From an uncultured Bacteroidia bacterium (GTDB lineage Bacteria > Bacteroidota > Bacteroidia > Bacteroidales > UBA932): a stretch of 64,000 bases of DNA. The stretch covers positions 1 to 64,000 of the forward strand of contig CADASN010000010.1 in the NCBI GenBank assembly GCA_902790635.1, written 5' to 3'. A program made the translations under genes and the position numbers. The notes under the pieces were generated by a model. That model was not told the origin of the DNA and made no database searches. It was given only the letters and a program-made list of their open reading frames with translations. This document shows positions 23,417-31,364 of this stretch, one piece after another; the first letter of the stretch is position 1; each line of letters begins with the position of its first letter.

Positions 23417-26029
23417 ATGCGATTAAGCTTTAGATATGTTGTTTCCGTCCTTTGTATTCTATGGACGTTACTCCAGGGAAGAGCGCTTTTCGCACAAGAG
23501 TTGACGTTGTCAGGTGTTGTCCTTGATACAGAAGATCGCACGATGACGGGGGTGGTTGTGTTGGCGAAGGACCAGAATGGACGCATGTTAGCATATACGA
23601 TTACCGACGAACAAGGTAAGTTTGCAATCAGCCCCGGTAATACAGCCACGGAAATAGAGTTTTCATTGGTTGGCTACAAGAAACAGTCCATTAAGGCACC
23701 GTTTGACAATGCCCGCCTTGTCATACGAATGGAAGAGAGCGTTGAGCGCTTGGAATCTGCCGTTATTCGGGAGCGGGTCGTTAGGGTGCATGGAGATACG
23801 CTCGAATACAACGCAGCGGCGATCCGTGCAGATACGGACCGATCACTGGGAGATGTCCTTCAACGTCTTCCGGGTGTTACGATGCAGAAGAATGGAACAG
23901 TTCTATTCAACGGCAGGCCCATTTCCCGCTTGTATGTGGATGGCCGGGATATTCTTCGGGGAGAGTACCGGCTGGCTACGGAAAACTTGGATGCGCGTAC
24001 GCTGAAAACGATTGAAGTGTATCGGAATCATCAAGCCGTCAAGGCGCTGAGCGGCTTGATTGAAGAGGAGTCCGCAGCATTAAACATTACGCTGACTGAT
24101 CTCGCTCGCGGCCGGTGGACCGTTACTCTGGATGCTGGAGGCGGCCTTTCCGCCGCCCCATCTTCATTTGCGTATTCTGCTGATGCGTTCGGAGCGAATG
24201 TGTCCCGAAACATGGCATCGTTAAATAAGGCGGGAGTCAATAATGTGGGGGCACTGCCTCGATTCAATGATTCGGGCTACATAATCCGGGTTGGGGAAGA
24301 TCGATTCAACCGTTACCGTTTGCGGGAGCAGGCTTCGATACACCCGGATTTCGCACCGTTGGAGGATGAGCACAGCGCGCTGAACCGAAGTATCTTTGCG
24401 CAAACCGTCAATAATTTTGCAACGGGGGCATACACGACAGTCGGGATATCAGTGAAAGCTTCCCGGGATATGATGCGTTCTTCCCTGGAAAGCAAGCAGC
24501 GGTATCAAATGGCAGAAGAAGAGGGCGGGGAAAAGGTTTTTGCTGACCTTACAGAAAAGAACAGCACGCAGAAATATGCTTCTATTGCGGCTGACATTAC
24601 GATGAATGCACCCCATAAATACATAAAGAATGTCTTGTTTGCAGACTACAGAGACTTAAATGGAACGGGGATGGTTTCCGGGGAGCGGGGTATGGATCAG
24701 AAGACAAAGGGTCGTCGCTGGAATCTGAATAACATTTTCAACGCAACGATTAGGAAGGAAGATCAGCGGGCATTTGGAATCAATTGGTACTCCCAGTTTT
24801 CCAAAGACGATAGTGAACTAGCCCTTTTTCTTGGGGAGCGTAGCCAGGGTTTTCAGACTAGCGTCTTTTATTCCGGACTGGATGTAACGGGAGTGAGCCG
24901 GAGTTACCGGGGATGGAATTTTGAGATAATCCCGGGCCTGAGTATGATCCTTAGAAATGCAAGATCTGATTTGAATGGTATTGTGGTATCCGAATGGCCG
25001 ACGGCCTATGATTTGGCAACGGTGCATATCCGGCCGCAACTGAACCTGCGCGTGTCCCGTCAGATCAAAACACTGCGCTTCTCTGGAAATCTCCAAACGG
25101 CATATCATTACTATTCATTTCGTTCCGGAGAATCCTGGCAAAACTCTTTTCCAGTGTTGAGTGGAGGTCTGTCTGCCAGGTATCAGTCCGGTTATTGGGA
25201 AATAGCCGCAGGGTGGGATCACGGCAATCAGGCAATAAGCGACCAAACGGTATTCCCCGCCCTGACCCTTCGGACACATAACATGCTCTGGGTTGGACGA
25301 CACGATTTGGCCCGGCTTCCAATGGACAGAATGTCGTTGTCGGTTAATGTCCAAGATCCGCTGACCGGTGTTTATCTCACGCTGTCCGGGGCGCGTACGG
25401 AAAGCCGGTCTTTTCTACAATCCCGTCAGGTTCTTGACCAGTATATTATTCAGATTGAATCGGATGAACAGACCCGAATGATTACGTGGACTGGCGATTT
25501 GACATTATCCAAAGGCGTATCTGCCATCCGGGGAAAAGTGGATGCTGGAATCGGCTATACTTCTATTGCATCTTGGTTGCGTCAAAACAATACGAATACG
25601 GCTTACGTTTCCGGTGTTTGGGATGTATATCTTCGCTGCAAGGCCAATCCGGTCCGCTGGCTTGAGATTAATTATGATGGAAGCGGATCTCGTACATCCA
25701 TTACGTTGGCGAGTGCGAAAAGTCAGACTGTTCCGGCCTACAGTTTGAGGCAAAGAATGATAATTACCGGAACCGTCGCATCTCGTTGGGAACTACAGGC
25801 ATCAGCAGAGCATTACTTGACCAAATTGGAAGAGTCGCAGGGAATCATTCTGCTGGATGCGTCTGTGTCCTGTACTATTGGCAGGCAGTGGCGAATTTGG
25901 CTACGCGGGCTTAACTTGTTGAATCAAGTTTGTTATCAGATACGCTCGGTCAGTGCAATGATGCAAAGCAGCCAAACCTATCAAATCCGGCCGGCAACCG
26001 TGATACTGGGTTTGGAAATGCGGTTCTGA
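23417..26029 (+). CDS. TonB-receptor-like outer-membrane protein with carboxypeptidase-like domain
   Basis: This 870-residue protein starts with a signal peptide (ending LFAQE) and then a carboxypeptidase-regulatory-like domain: LTLSGVVLDTEDRTMTGVVVLAK, a GKFAISPG turn and FSLVGYKKQSI. A plug-like segment follows (DTLEYNAAAIRADTDRSLGDVLQRLPGVTMQKNGTVLFNGRPI and RLYVDGRDIL). The remaining 600 residues are amphipathic beta strands ending in an aromatic residue (ILGLEMRF), as expected of an outer-membrane barrel. It belongs with the GLPGLI partner. The substrate is unknown. A canonical TonB box is not obvious, so active transport is inferred from family only. Confidence 0.85.
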   Translation: MRLSFRYVVSVLCILWTLLQGRALFAQELTLSGVVLDTEDRTMTGVVVLAKDQNGRMLAYTITDEQGKFAISPGNTATEIEFSLVGYKKQSIKAPFDNARLVIRMEESVERLESAVIRERVVRVHGDTLEYNAAAIRADTDRSLGDVLQRLPGVTMQKNGTVLFNGRPISRLYVDGRDILRGEYRLATENLDARTLKTIEVYRNHQAVKALSGLIEEESAALNITLTDLARGRWTVTLDAGGGLSAAPSSFAYSADAFGANVSRNMASLNKAGVNNVGALPRFNDSGYIIRVGEDRFNRYRLREQASIHPDFAPLEDEHSALNRSIFAQTVNNFATGAYTTVGISVKASRDMMRSSLESKQRYQMAEEEGGEKVFADLTEKNSTQKYASIAADITMNAPHKYIKNVLFADYRDLNGTGMVSGERGMDQKTKGRRWNLNNIFNATIRKEDQRAFGINWYSQFSKDDSELALFLGERSQGFQTSVFYSGLDVTGVSRSYRGWNFEIIPGLSMILRNARSDLNGIVVSEWPTAYDLATVHIRPQLNLRVSRQIKTLRFSGNLQTAYHYYSFRSGESWQNSFPVLSGGLSARYQSGYWEIAAGWDHGNQAISDQTVFPALTLRTHNMLWVGRHDLARLPMDRMSLSVNVQDPLTGVYLTLSGARTESRSFLQSRQVLDQYIIQIESDEQTRMITWTGDLTLSKGVSAIRGKVDAGIGYTSIASWLRQNNTNTAYVSGVWDVYLRCKANPVRWLEINYDGSGSRTSITLASAKSQTVPAYSLRQRMIITGTVASRWELQASAEHYLTKLEESQGIILLDASVSCTIGRQWRIWLRGLNLLNQVCYQIRSVSAMMQSSQTYQIRPATVILGLEMRF

Positions 26030-26035
26030 TGGTTA

Positions 26036-27124
26036 TTATTTTCTATCCTTTTTCGTGAAAGCGAGGGAGTCTCCCCAGGCGTTGTAGAGGATCTGGTGGC
26101 CGATGGCGGCCAGGCGGATGTCCAGGCAGCTCTTGCACTGGTCGGGCCGGTCTTTGACGCAGGCTTTGTCGGGGTAGATGAAATAGCTTTCCCGGTACTC
26201 TCCGGGTGTCAGGTTCGGCATGATGACGTTGGCACCCGCGGCGATGGCCTTTTCCCGGCCCTGGGGATCGACCGTCTGGTTCGCGGTGGCGGCGACCATG
26301 TTGATCTCCGGCATCATGATCCGCAGGACGGCGATCATCTTGAGCGTCAGGTCCATCCGCTCAGCCGCCGGCGGGACGAGGTCCCGGAGGCGGTACAGGG
26401 GCGTGTCGGGATGGGGGATGTAGGGGCCGAGGCCGACCATCGCCACGTCCATGCGCTTGAAGAACAGCAGGTCGTCGGCCAGGTGGTCGAGTGTCTGGCC
26501 GGGCAGGCCTACCATCACCCCGGTCCCGGTCTGCCAGCCGAGGCGCTTCAGGCTCTCCAGGCAGTCGAGCCTTTTGCGGAAGCTGTGCTTTTCGTTCCGG
26601 GGGTGGATCCTGTAGTAGAGTTCTTCGGTGGAGGATTCGATGCGCAGCAGGTAGCGGTGCGCTCCGGCCTCGAACCAGCGGCGGTAGGTGTCCTCGCTCT
26701 GCTCTCCGAGCGAGAGGGTGATGCCGAGGCTGCCGTTGTCGATCTTCTTGATCTCCCGGACAAGCTGCTCAATCCTGGCGATGAATGCGGGATCGCTGCG
26801 CTCCCCGCTCTGCAGGGCCACCGAGCCGTAGCCCAGCTCGTGGGCCAGGCGGGCGCAGGAGAGCACCTCCTCATCGCTGAGGCAGTAACGGTCCACGCGG
26901 GCGTTGTCGCGCCGCAGGCCGCAGTACAGGCAGTTCTTCTCGCAGACGTTGCCGAATTCGATCAGTCCCCGCAGGTGGACGTAGTTGTCCAGGTGGCTGA
27001 ATTTGACCTCCCGTCCGCGCCGGAGAAGCTCCTGCATCCGTTCTCCTTCGGCCGAGAGGAGGACCTTGATCTCTTCCCGGTCGAGGTCCTGCTTGCGGAG
27101 TATGTCTTTGAAGGCGTGCGTCAT
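26036..27124 (-). CDS. hydE: [FeFe]-hydrogenase maturase HydE (radical SAM)
   Basis: This protein of about 362 residues carries the radical-SAM motif CEKNCLYC (Cys61, 65, 68), and the whole pattern matches HydE: RGLIEFGNVCEKNCLYCGLR, LQSGERSD, RIESSTEELYYRIHP, GVMVGLPGQTLDHLADDL and GLGPYIPHPDTPL. A C-terminal Cys set (CVKDRPDQCKSC) can hold the non-essential auxiliary cluster. HydE helps assemble the diiron subcluster of the H-cluster with HydG and HydF. The frame is open 25 codons upstream, but the conserved protein starts at the ATG at 27124. It is transcribed divergently from hydG. Confidence 0.95.
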   Translation of the reverse strand: MTHAFKDILRKQDLDREEIKVLLSAEGERMQELLRRGREVKFSHLDNYVHLRGLIEFGNVCEKNCLYCGLRRDNARVDRYCLSDEEVLSCARLAHELGYGSVALQSGERSDPAFIARIEQLVREIKKIDNGSLGITLSLGEQSEDTYRRWFEAGAHRYLLRIESSTEELYYRIHPRNEKHSFRKRLDCLESLKRLGWQTGTGVMVGLPGQTLDHLADDLLFFKRMDVAMVGLGPYIPHPDTPLYRLRDLVPPAAERMDLTLKMIAVLRIMMPEINMVAATANQTVDPQGREKAIAAGANVIMPNLTPGEYRESYFIYPDKACVKDRPDQCKSCLDIRLAAIGHQILYNAWGDSLAFTKKDRK

Positions 27125-27139
27125 GGGGTCGTAGTTCTG

Positions 27140-27147
27140 CAAAGGTA
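27140..27147 (-). promoter_or_regulatory. -7 box TACCTTTG upstream of hydE
   Basis: On the minus strand TACCTTTG fits TAnnTTTG and lies 15 bp upstream of the hydE ATG. A TTG occurs at 27172-27170, a 22-nt spacing, slightly long. For the divergent hydG only an imperfect box (TAACTTGC at 27190-27197) is seen. Confidence 0.5.
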
Positions 27148-27231
27148 GAAATAATCTCCCGGAAAGGAACAAGTCGTGGAAATATTTGCTAACTTGCATG
27201 AATTACGATTTAGCAAACAACAAGCATCATC

Positions 27232-28647
27232 ATGTATAATCCTGCATCCGTCCACGCCGACGAGTTCATCAACCACGAGGAGATCCTGGAGACCCTCGAA
27301 GAGGCGCGTGTCCAGAGCCGCAACCACGCCCGTGTGGAGGAAATCCTTGCCAAAGCCGCCCTCTGCAAGGGCCTGACCCATCGCGAGGCGGCCATCCTGC
27401 TGGACTGTGACGACCCCGCTCTCGAAGAGAAGATCTATACCCTGGCGCGCGAGATCAAGCACAAGTTCTACGGCAACCGCATCGTCCTCTTCGCCCCGCT
27501 GTACCTGTCGAACTACTGCATCAACGGCTGCGTCTATTGCCCCTACCATGCCAAGAACCGCAGCATCCCGCGCAAGAAGCTCTCTCAGCCGGAGATCGAG
27601 GCGGAGGTGCGGGCCCTGATCCGCACCGGCCACAAGCGCCTGGCACTTGAAGCCGGGGAGGACCCCGTCCACAATCCCCTCGAGTACATCCTCGACTCCA
27701 TCAAGACCGTCTATTCGGTCAACGAAGGCGGCAACTCCATCCGCCGCGTCAATGTCAACATCGCCGCGACCGACGTCGAGTCCTACCGCCGGCTCAAGGC
27801 GGCGGGCATCGGCACCTACATCCTCTTCCAGGAGACTTACAACAAAGAGCAATACAAGCAGCTGCATCCCACCGGCCCCAAGAGTGACTACGACTGGCAC
27901 ACCGAGGCCATGGACCGCGCCCAGGAAGGCGGCTGCGACGATGTGGGCGTGGGCGTGCTCTTCGGCCTGAGCGGCTACCGCTACGAGTTGGTGGGCCTGC
28001 TGATGCATGCCGAGCACCTCGAGGCCCGCTTCGGCGTGGGGCCGCACACCATCAGCATGCCGCGCATCTGTCCGGCGGATGACATCTCCCTGGACAATTT
28101 CCCGGATGCGCTTCCGGACGCGATCTTCCGCAAGATCGTGGCCGTGCTGCGCGTCGCCGTACCGTACACCGGCATGATCATCTCCACGCGCGAGTCCGCC
28201 CGGATGCGCAAGCTCCTGCTGGACTGCGGCATCTCCCAGATCAGCGGCGGCTCCCGCACCAGCGTGGGCGGCTACACGACCCCGGAGCGCCACGACGAGA
28301 CATCGCAGTTCGACGTCTCCGACACACGCTCGCTCGATGAGGTGGTCCGCTGGCTGCTGGAGCAGGACCACATCCCCAGCTTCTGCACGGCCTGCTACCG
28401 CGAGGGCCGCACGGGCGACCGCTTCATGAGCCTGTGCAAGAGCGGCAAGATCCACCTCTGCTGCACCCCGAACGCCCTGATGACGCTGAAGGAGTACCTC
28501 GTGGACTACGCCTCGCCCGAGACGCGCGCCCTGGGCGAAGCGCTCATCGAACGGAGCCTGTCCGACATCCCGCTGGAGCGCACCCGCGAGGTCACGCGCG
28601 AGCACCTGAAAGCCATCGAAAACGGCGGACACGACTTCCGCTTCTAG
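27232..28647 (+). CDS. hydG: [FeFe]-hydrogenase maturase HydG (radical SAM tyrosine lyase)
   Basis: This 471-residue protein has the N-terminal radical-SAM motif CINGCVYC (Cys96, 100, 103) within LFAPLYLSNYCINGCVYCPYHAKN. The HydG-specific C-terminal cluster motif CTACYREGRTGDRFM with a following LCKSGKIHLCC is also present. Family landmarks FQETYNKEQYKQLHPTGPKSDYDWHTEAMDRA and GVGVLFGLSGYRYE are intact. HydG splits tyrosine to supply CO and cyanide for the H-cluster via an Fe(CO)2(CN) synthon. It is followed one base later by hydF. Confidence 0.97.
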   Translation: MYNPASVHADEFINHEEILETLEEARVQSRNHARVEEILAKAALCKGLTHREAAILLDCDDPALEEKIYTLAREIKHKFYGNRIVLFAPLYLSNYCINGCVYCPYHAKNRSIPRKKLSQPEIEAEVRALIRTGHKRLALEAGEDPVHNPLEYILDSIKTVYSVNEGGNSIRRVNVNIAATDVESYRRLKAAGIGTYILFQETYNKEQYKQLHPTGPKSDYDWHTEAMDRAQEGGCDDVGVGVLFGLSGYRYELVGLLMHAEHLEARFGVGPHTISMPRICPADDISLDNFPDALPDAIFRKIVAVLRVAVPYTGMIISTRESARMRKLLLDCGISQISGGSRTSVGGYTTPERHDETSQFDVSDTRSLDEVVRWLLEQDHIPSFCTACYREGRTGDRFMSLCKSGKIHLCCTPNALMTLKEYLVDYASPETRALGEALIERSLSDIPLERTREVTREHLKAIENGGHDFRF

Positions 28648-28648
28648 G

Positions 28649-29746
28649 ATGGACCGCTTGCACATCGCTTTCTTCGGACCCACCAACAGCGGCAAGTCCA
28701 CCCTGGTCAACGCCCTGGCCGGGCAGCAGGTGTCGCTGGTGAGCCCCATTCCCGGCACGACCACGGACCCGGTCCGGAAGACCATCGAGCTTCCCGGTCT
28801 GGGACCCTGCGTGCTGATCGACACCGCCGGTCTCGGCGACGGGAGCGCACTGGGCGCGGAGCGCGAGCGCCTGACCCGCGCGATCCTCGACGAGACGGAC
28901 ATCGCTGTCATCCTGGAGGCCCCCGAAGCGTCGCCAATGTCCCCGAAAGAGGGACATTCTAATGTCCCCGATTTTGGGACATTGGCAGCACAGGCCGGCA
29001 TTCCGGTCATCCGATATACCCGCGGGGAGAGCGTTGAGTCCCTGCTGGAGCGCATCATCGCCGTGGCGCCGAAGGAAGAAGAGAAGTTCCTGACGGGCCG
29101 GCTGGTCCAGGCCGGCAGCAGCGTCCTGCTGGTCATGCCGCAGGACAGCGAAGCCCCCAAGGGCCGGCTGATCCTGCCGCAGGTGCAGGTGCTGCGCGAA
29201 CTGCTGGACAGGGGCTGCGTGCCGCACTGCTGCACGCCCGCGTCCCTGTCGGCCGCCCTGGAGAGCCTGTCCCGCCGGCCGGACCTGGTCATCACGGATT
29301 CGCAGGTTTTCGGGATGGTGAACCGGGCGCTTCCGGCAGACTGCCCCCTGACCTCCTTCTCCGTGCTGCTGGCGGCCGCCAAAGGCGACATCCGCACCTT
29401 CGTCGAAGGGGCCCGTGCGATCGACACGCTGCGCCCCGGCAGCCGCGTGCTGATCGCGGAGGCCTGCACCCATGTCCCGGACACGGAGGATATCGGCCGG
29501 GTGAAGATCCCGGCGCTGCTACGCAAAAAGGCGGGAGAAATCAAAGTGGACATCGCCGCCGGGAATGATTTCCCGGAGGACCTCTCCCCGTACAGCCTGG
29601 TCATCCACTGCGGCGCCTGCGTGGCCAATGCCCGCCTGGTGCGCAGCCGCATCAGAAAGGCACTCCTTGCGGGAGTGCCCATCACCAATTACGGGATCGC
29701 CCTGGCGGCCCTGAACGGCATCCTGGCCCGGATCGTCCTGCCGTAG
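28649..29746 (+). CDS. hydF: [FeFe]-hydrogenase maturation GTPase HydF, with altered G domain
   Basis: This 365-residue scaffold carries the diiron precursor and loads apo-HydA. G1 is GPTNSGKST (10-18), the G2 Thr lies in PGTTTDP and G3 is DTAG (about 58-61). The C-terminal metal-binding part has EACTHVP and HCGACVANARL, and the middle LVMPQDSEAPKGRLILPQVQ is diagnostic. It is shorter than usual (about 390-410 residues). The expected NKxD (G4) and SAx (G5) motifs are absent between AVILEAPEAS and AQAGIPVIRYTRGESVE. That gap holds a 52-bp palindromic insert (28934-28985) translated in frame. Nucleotide specificity may be weakened. Maturation needs the Fe-S part, so it may still work. Confidence 0.92.
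   Translation: MDRLHIAFFGPTNSGKSTLVNALAGQQVSLVSPIPGTTTDPVRKTIELPGLGPCVLIDTAGLGDGSALGAERERLTRAILDETDIAVILEAPEASPMSPKEGHSNVPDFGTLAAQAGIPVIRYTRGESVESLLERIIAVAPKEEEKFLTGRLVQAGSSVLLVMPQDSEAPKGRLILPQVQVLRELLDRGCVPHCCTPASLSAALESLSRRPDLVITDSQVFGMVNRALPADCPLTSFSVLLAAAKGDIRTFVEGARAIDTLRPGSRVLIAEACTHVPDTEDIGRVKIPALLRKKAGEIKVDIAAGNDFPEDLSPYSLVIHCGACVANARLVRSRIRKALLAGVPITNYGIALAALNGILARIVLP
28934..28985. repeat. Tandem hairpin element inside hydF
   Basis: Two identical 8-bp stems follow each other: AATGTCCC (28936-28943) with GGGACATT (28951-28958), then AATGTCCC (28961-28968) with GGGACATT (28976-28983), each with a 7-nt loop. The outermost arms extend to CCAATGTCCC and GGGACATTGG. The element is a multiple of the reading frame and is translated. 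Confidence 0.85.
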
Positions 29747-29750
29747 CGCC

Positions 29751-30284
29751 TTATGATCCGATATTCTCGTGGATTAATTCCGTCAGGTTTTTGATGATCT
29801 CGGCATCGTTGAGGTTGATGCCCTCGAATACCTCCTTGACATCGGCCGTACTCAGCTCGAACGTGTCTTCGTCCGTGATGTAGCGGATGGTGAAATTGAT
29901 ATCCTGGTACTGGCAGATGAAGTTGGCGAAGCAGCCGGAGAGGTCACCCTTGGGCTGCAGGTCGATGTGCGAGCGCTGGTAGGAGGCGTAGATCTCCGTC
30001 CCCACCCCGACCTTGGACTTGAGGTAGAACTGCCCGTTGCACATCTGTGAGTGGAACTTGAGCAGCGCGATGCCCATCCCGATCTTGCGCTCCTTGCGGC
30101 AGGAGTAGAAGCGGTCGTTGATGGCTTCGATCATGTCCTCCGGCATGCCGCAGCCGTTGTCGATGATCTTGATGGACAGCAGGTCGCGGGCGGCGCTGTC
30201 CTCCATCTCGATGGTGATCTGCGTGGCTCCCGCCCGGATAGAATTGTGGGTGATGTCGATGATGTGGAGGTCGAGGCTTTTCAT
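29751..30284 (-). CDS. GHKL-type ATP-binding protein of the hydrogenase operon
   Basis: This 177-residue protein has the histidine-kinase/Hsp90-type ATPase motifs: N box ITHNSIRAGA (about 11-20), G1 IIDNGCGMPEDM (about 40-50) and G2 KIGMGIALLK (about 66-75). It has no phospho-acceptor His domain, so it acts alone, as in anti-sigma or regulatory kinases. The C-terminal 80 residues are not recognised. It is the last gene of the minus-strand hydrogenase operon, one base from the PHP gene. ATPases of this kind recur beside DRTGG and sensory hydrogenase genes in anaerobes, so a role in H2 or redox signalling is likely, though not proven. Confidence 0.75.
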   Translation of the reverse strand: MKSLDLHIIDITHNSIRAGATQITIEMEDSAARDLLSIKIIDNGCGMPEDMIEAINDRFYSCRKERKIGMGIALLKFHSQMCNGQFYLKSKVGVGTEIYASYQRSHIDLQPKGDLSGCFANFICQYQDINFTIRYITDEDTFELSTADVKEVFEGINLNDAEIIKNLTELIHENIGS

Positions 30285-30285
30285 G

Positions 30286-31020
30286 CTACAGGATTACGGG
30301 CTCTCCCTGCCGGAGGGCGGACTTGAAATGGTCAAAACTGAAGGACGGCATCTCCAGCACGCTGTGTATCTTGGCGATGTCGTCCACATAGTGGGCGTCG
30401 CTGCTCTGGATGAAGTTGAAGTCGCTGAACCAGGGACAGTCGTCCAGGAACTTGTAGTTGTTCCGCTTGCAGTAGTAGCTGAGTTCCAGCGCGTGGAACT
30501 TGAGTTTGTCCGGGACGAAGCCCAGCTGCGAGCTGATGCTGAAGGTCGGGCGGTCCACGTGGGCCGGGATGAAGATGCCTCCCAGCTCATAGACCTTCTG
30601 CTGGAGCTCCAGCATCGGCAGGTCCAGGGCGTTGATCAGCAGGTGCGGCACTTCGTCCAGCACGTTCTCTTCCTCATCGACGACCAGTTGGTAGCCGAAC
30701 TTGTCCACGTCGTTCTCGAAATAGATCACGCGTGAGTCTAGAAAAGCCTGGAACTCAGCGAGTTTCTCTACCGTGGGCATGAAGCCGAGGCAGTGGACCT
30801 CTTCTTTGGTGGTCACCTCCGCGCCCATCAGGACGTGCAGTCCGACCCGCTCCCCGAGGCGCCGCGTGACATCGGCGTTGAGGGTCGAGTTGTGGTCAGT
30901 CAGGCCGATGATGTCCATCCCGCGCTCCTTTGCCTTTGCGACAATGGCCGAGGGGCTCATCTCGAGGTCTCCGCAGGGGGAGAGCACCGAGTGGATGTGC
31001 ATGTCGGCGAGAAACTTCAT
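30286..31020 (-). CDS. PHP-domain phosphoesterase
   Basis: This 244-residue PHP-domain protein has metal ligands spread as DMHIHSVLSPCGDLEMSP (motif I, HxH), GLTDHNST (motif II), an IPAHVDRPTFS motif III and SSDAHYVDDI (motif IV). The set predicts a trinuclear metal phosphoesterase, as in histidinol phosphatase and polymerase PHP domains. In hydrogenase loci such proteins are encoded next to DRTGG and ATPase genes, and the substrate is not known; a nucleotide second messenger is one possibility. It lies 6 bp after the DRTGG gene and one base before the GHKL ATPase gene. Confidence 0.85.
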   Translation of the reverse strand: MKFLADMHIHSVLSPCGDLEMSPSAIVAKAKERGMDIIGLTDHNSTLNADVTRRLGERVGLHVLMGAEVTTKEEVHCLGFMPTVEKLAEFQAFLDSRVIYFENDVDKFGYQLVVDEEENVLDEVPHLLINALDLPMLELQQKVYELGGIFIPAHVDRPTFSISSQLGFVPDKLKFHALELSYYCKRNNYKFLDDCPWFSDFNFIQSSDAHYVDDIAKIHSVLEMPSFSFDHFKSALRQGEPVIL

Positions 31021-31026
31021 CGCACG

Positions 31027-31356
31027 CTACGCGAGGAGCTGGTAGAGCTTGCCGCAGACCTGGAAGGTGGCGTCCTGGCTGACGAGGATGCAGATGTCCT
31101 CTTCCTTGGCGTGCTCCAGCATGTCGTCATCCGGCACGCCTCCCCGGACGATGATCACGGCGGGAATGTCCTTCAGGGCAGCGATGGCCGAGACATTCTT
31201 GTGGGTTTGCATGGTGATCCATACCTGGCCGCTGCGGGCATTGCCCATGACGTCGCTCAGCAGGTCGGAGGCGTAGGCCCCGGAGACTTCCGTATCGAGA
31301 TTGGCCTCGTTGAGGCACTGCAGGCCGAGCTGGGCGATGATTTCCTTGACAGTCAT
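31027..31356 (-). CDS. DRTGG-domain protein 1
   Basis: This 109-residue single-domain protein resembles the DRTGG domain found between CBS and phosphotransacetylase modules. It has an N-terminal helix TVKEIIAQLGLQCLN, VSGAYASDLLSDVMGNARSGQVWIT (the conserved ASDLLSDV region), AAVIIVRGGVPDDDMLEHAKEEDICILVSQ and a C-terminal LYQLL. It is a paralogue of the protein at 33150-33494 (ASDLMSDV, similar length). The function is unknown; adenine-nucleotide sensing is often proposed for the fold. It lies within the regulatory part of the hydrogenase operon. Confidence 0.8.
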   Translation of the reverse strand: MTVKEIIAQLGLQCLNEANLDTEVSGAYASDLLSDVMGNARSGQVWITMQTHKNVSAIAALKDIPAVIIVRGGVPDDDMLEHAKEEDICILVSQDATFQVCGKLYQLLA

Positions 31357-31364
31357 AGTGTGTG

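Noticed and set aside
27121..29688. An 855-codon minus-strand open frame opposite hydG and hydF
   Set aside because: It is antisense to two intact maturase genes and its translation has no family motifs; it is a codon-bias shadow.
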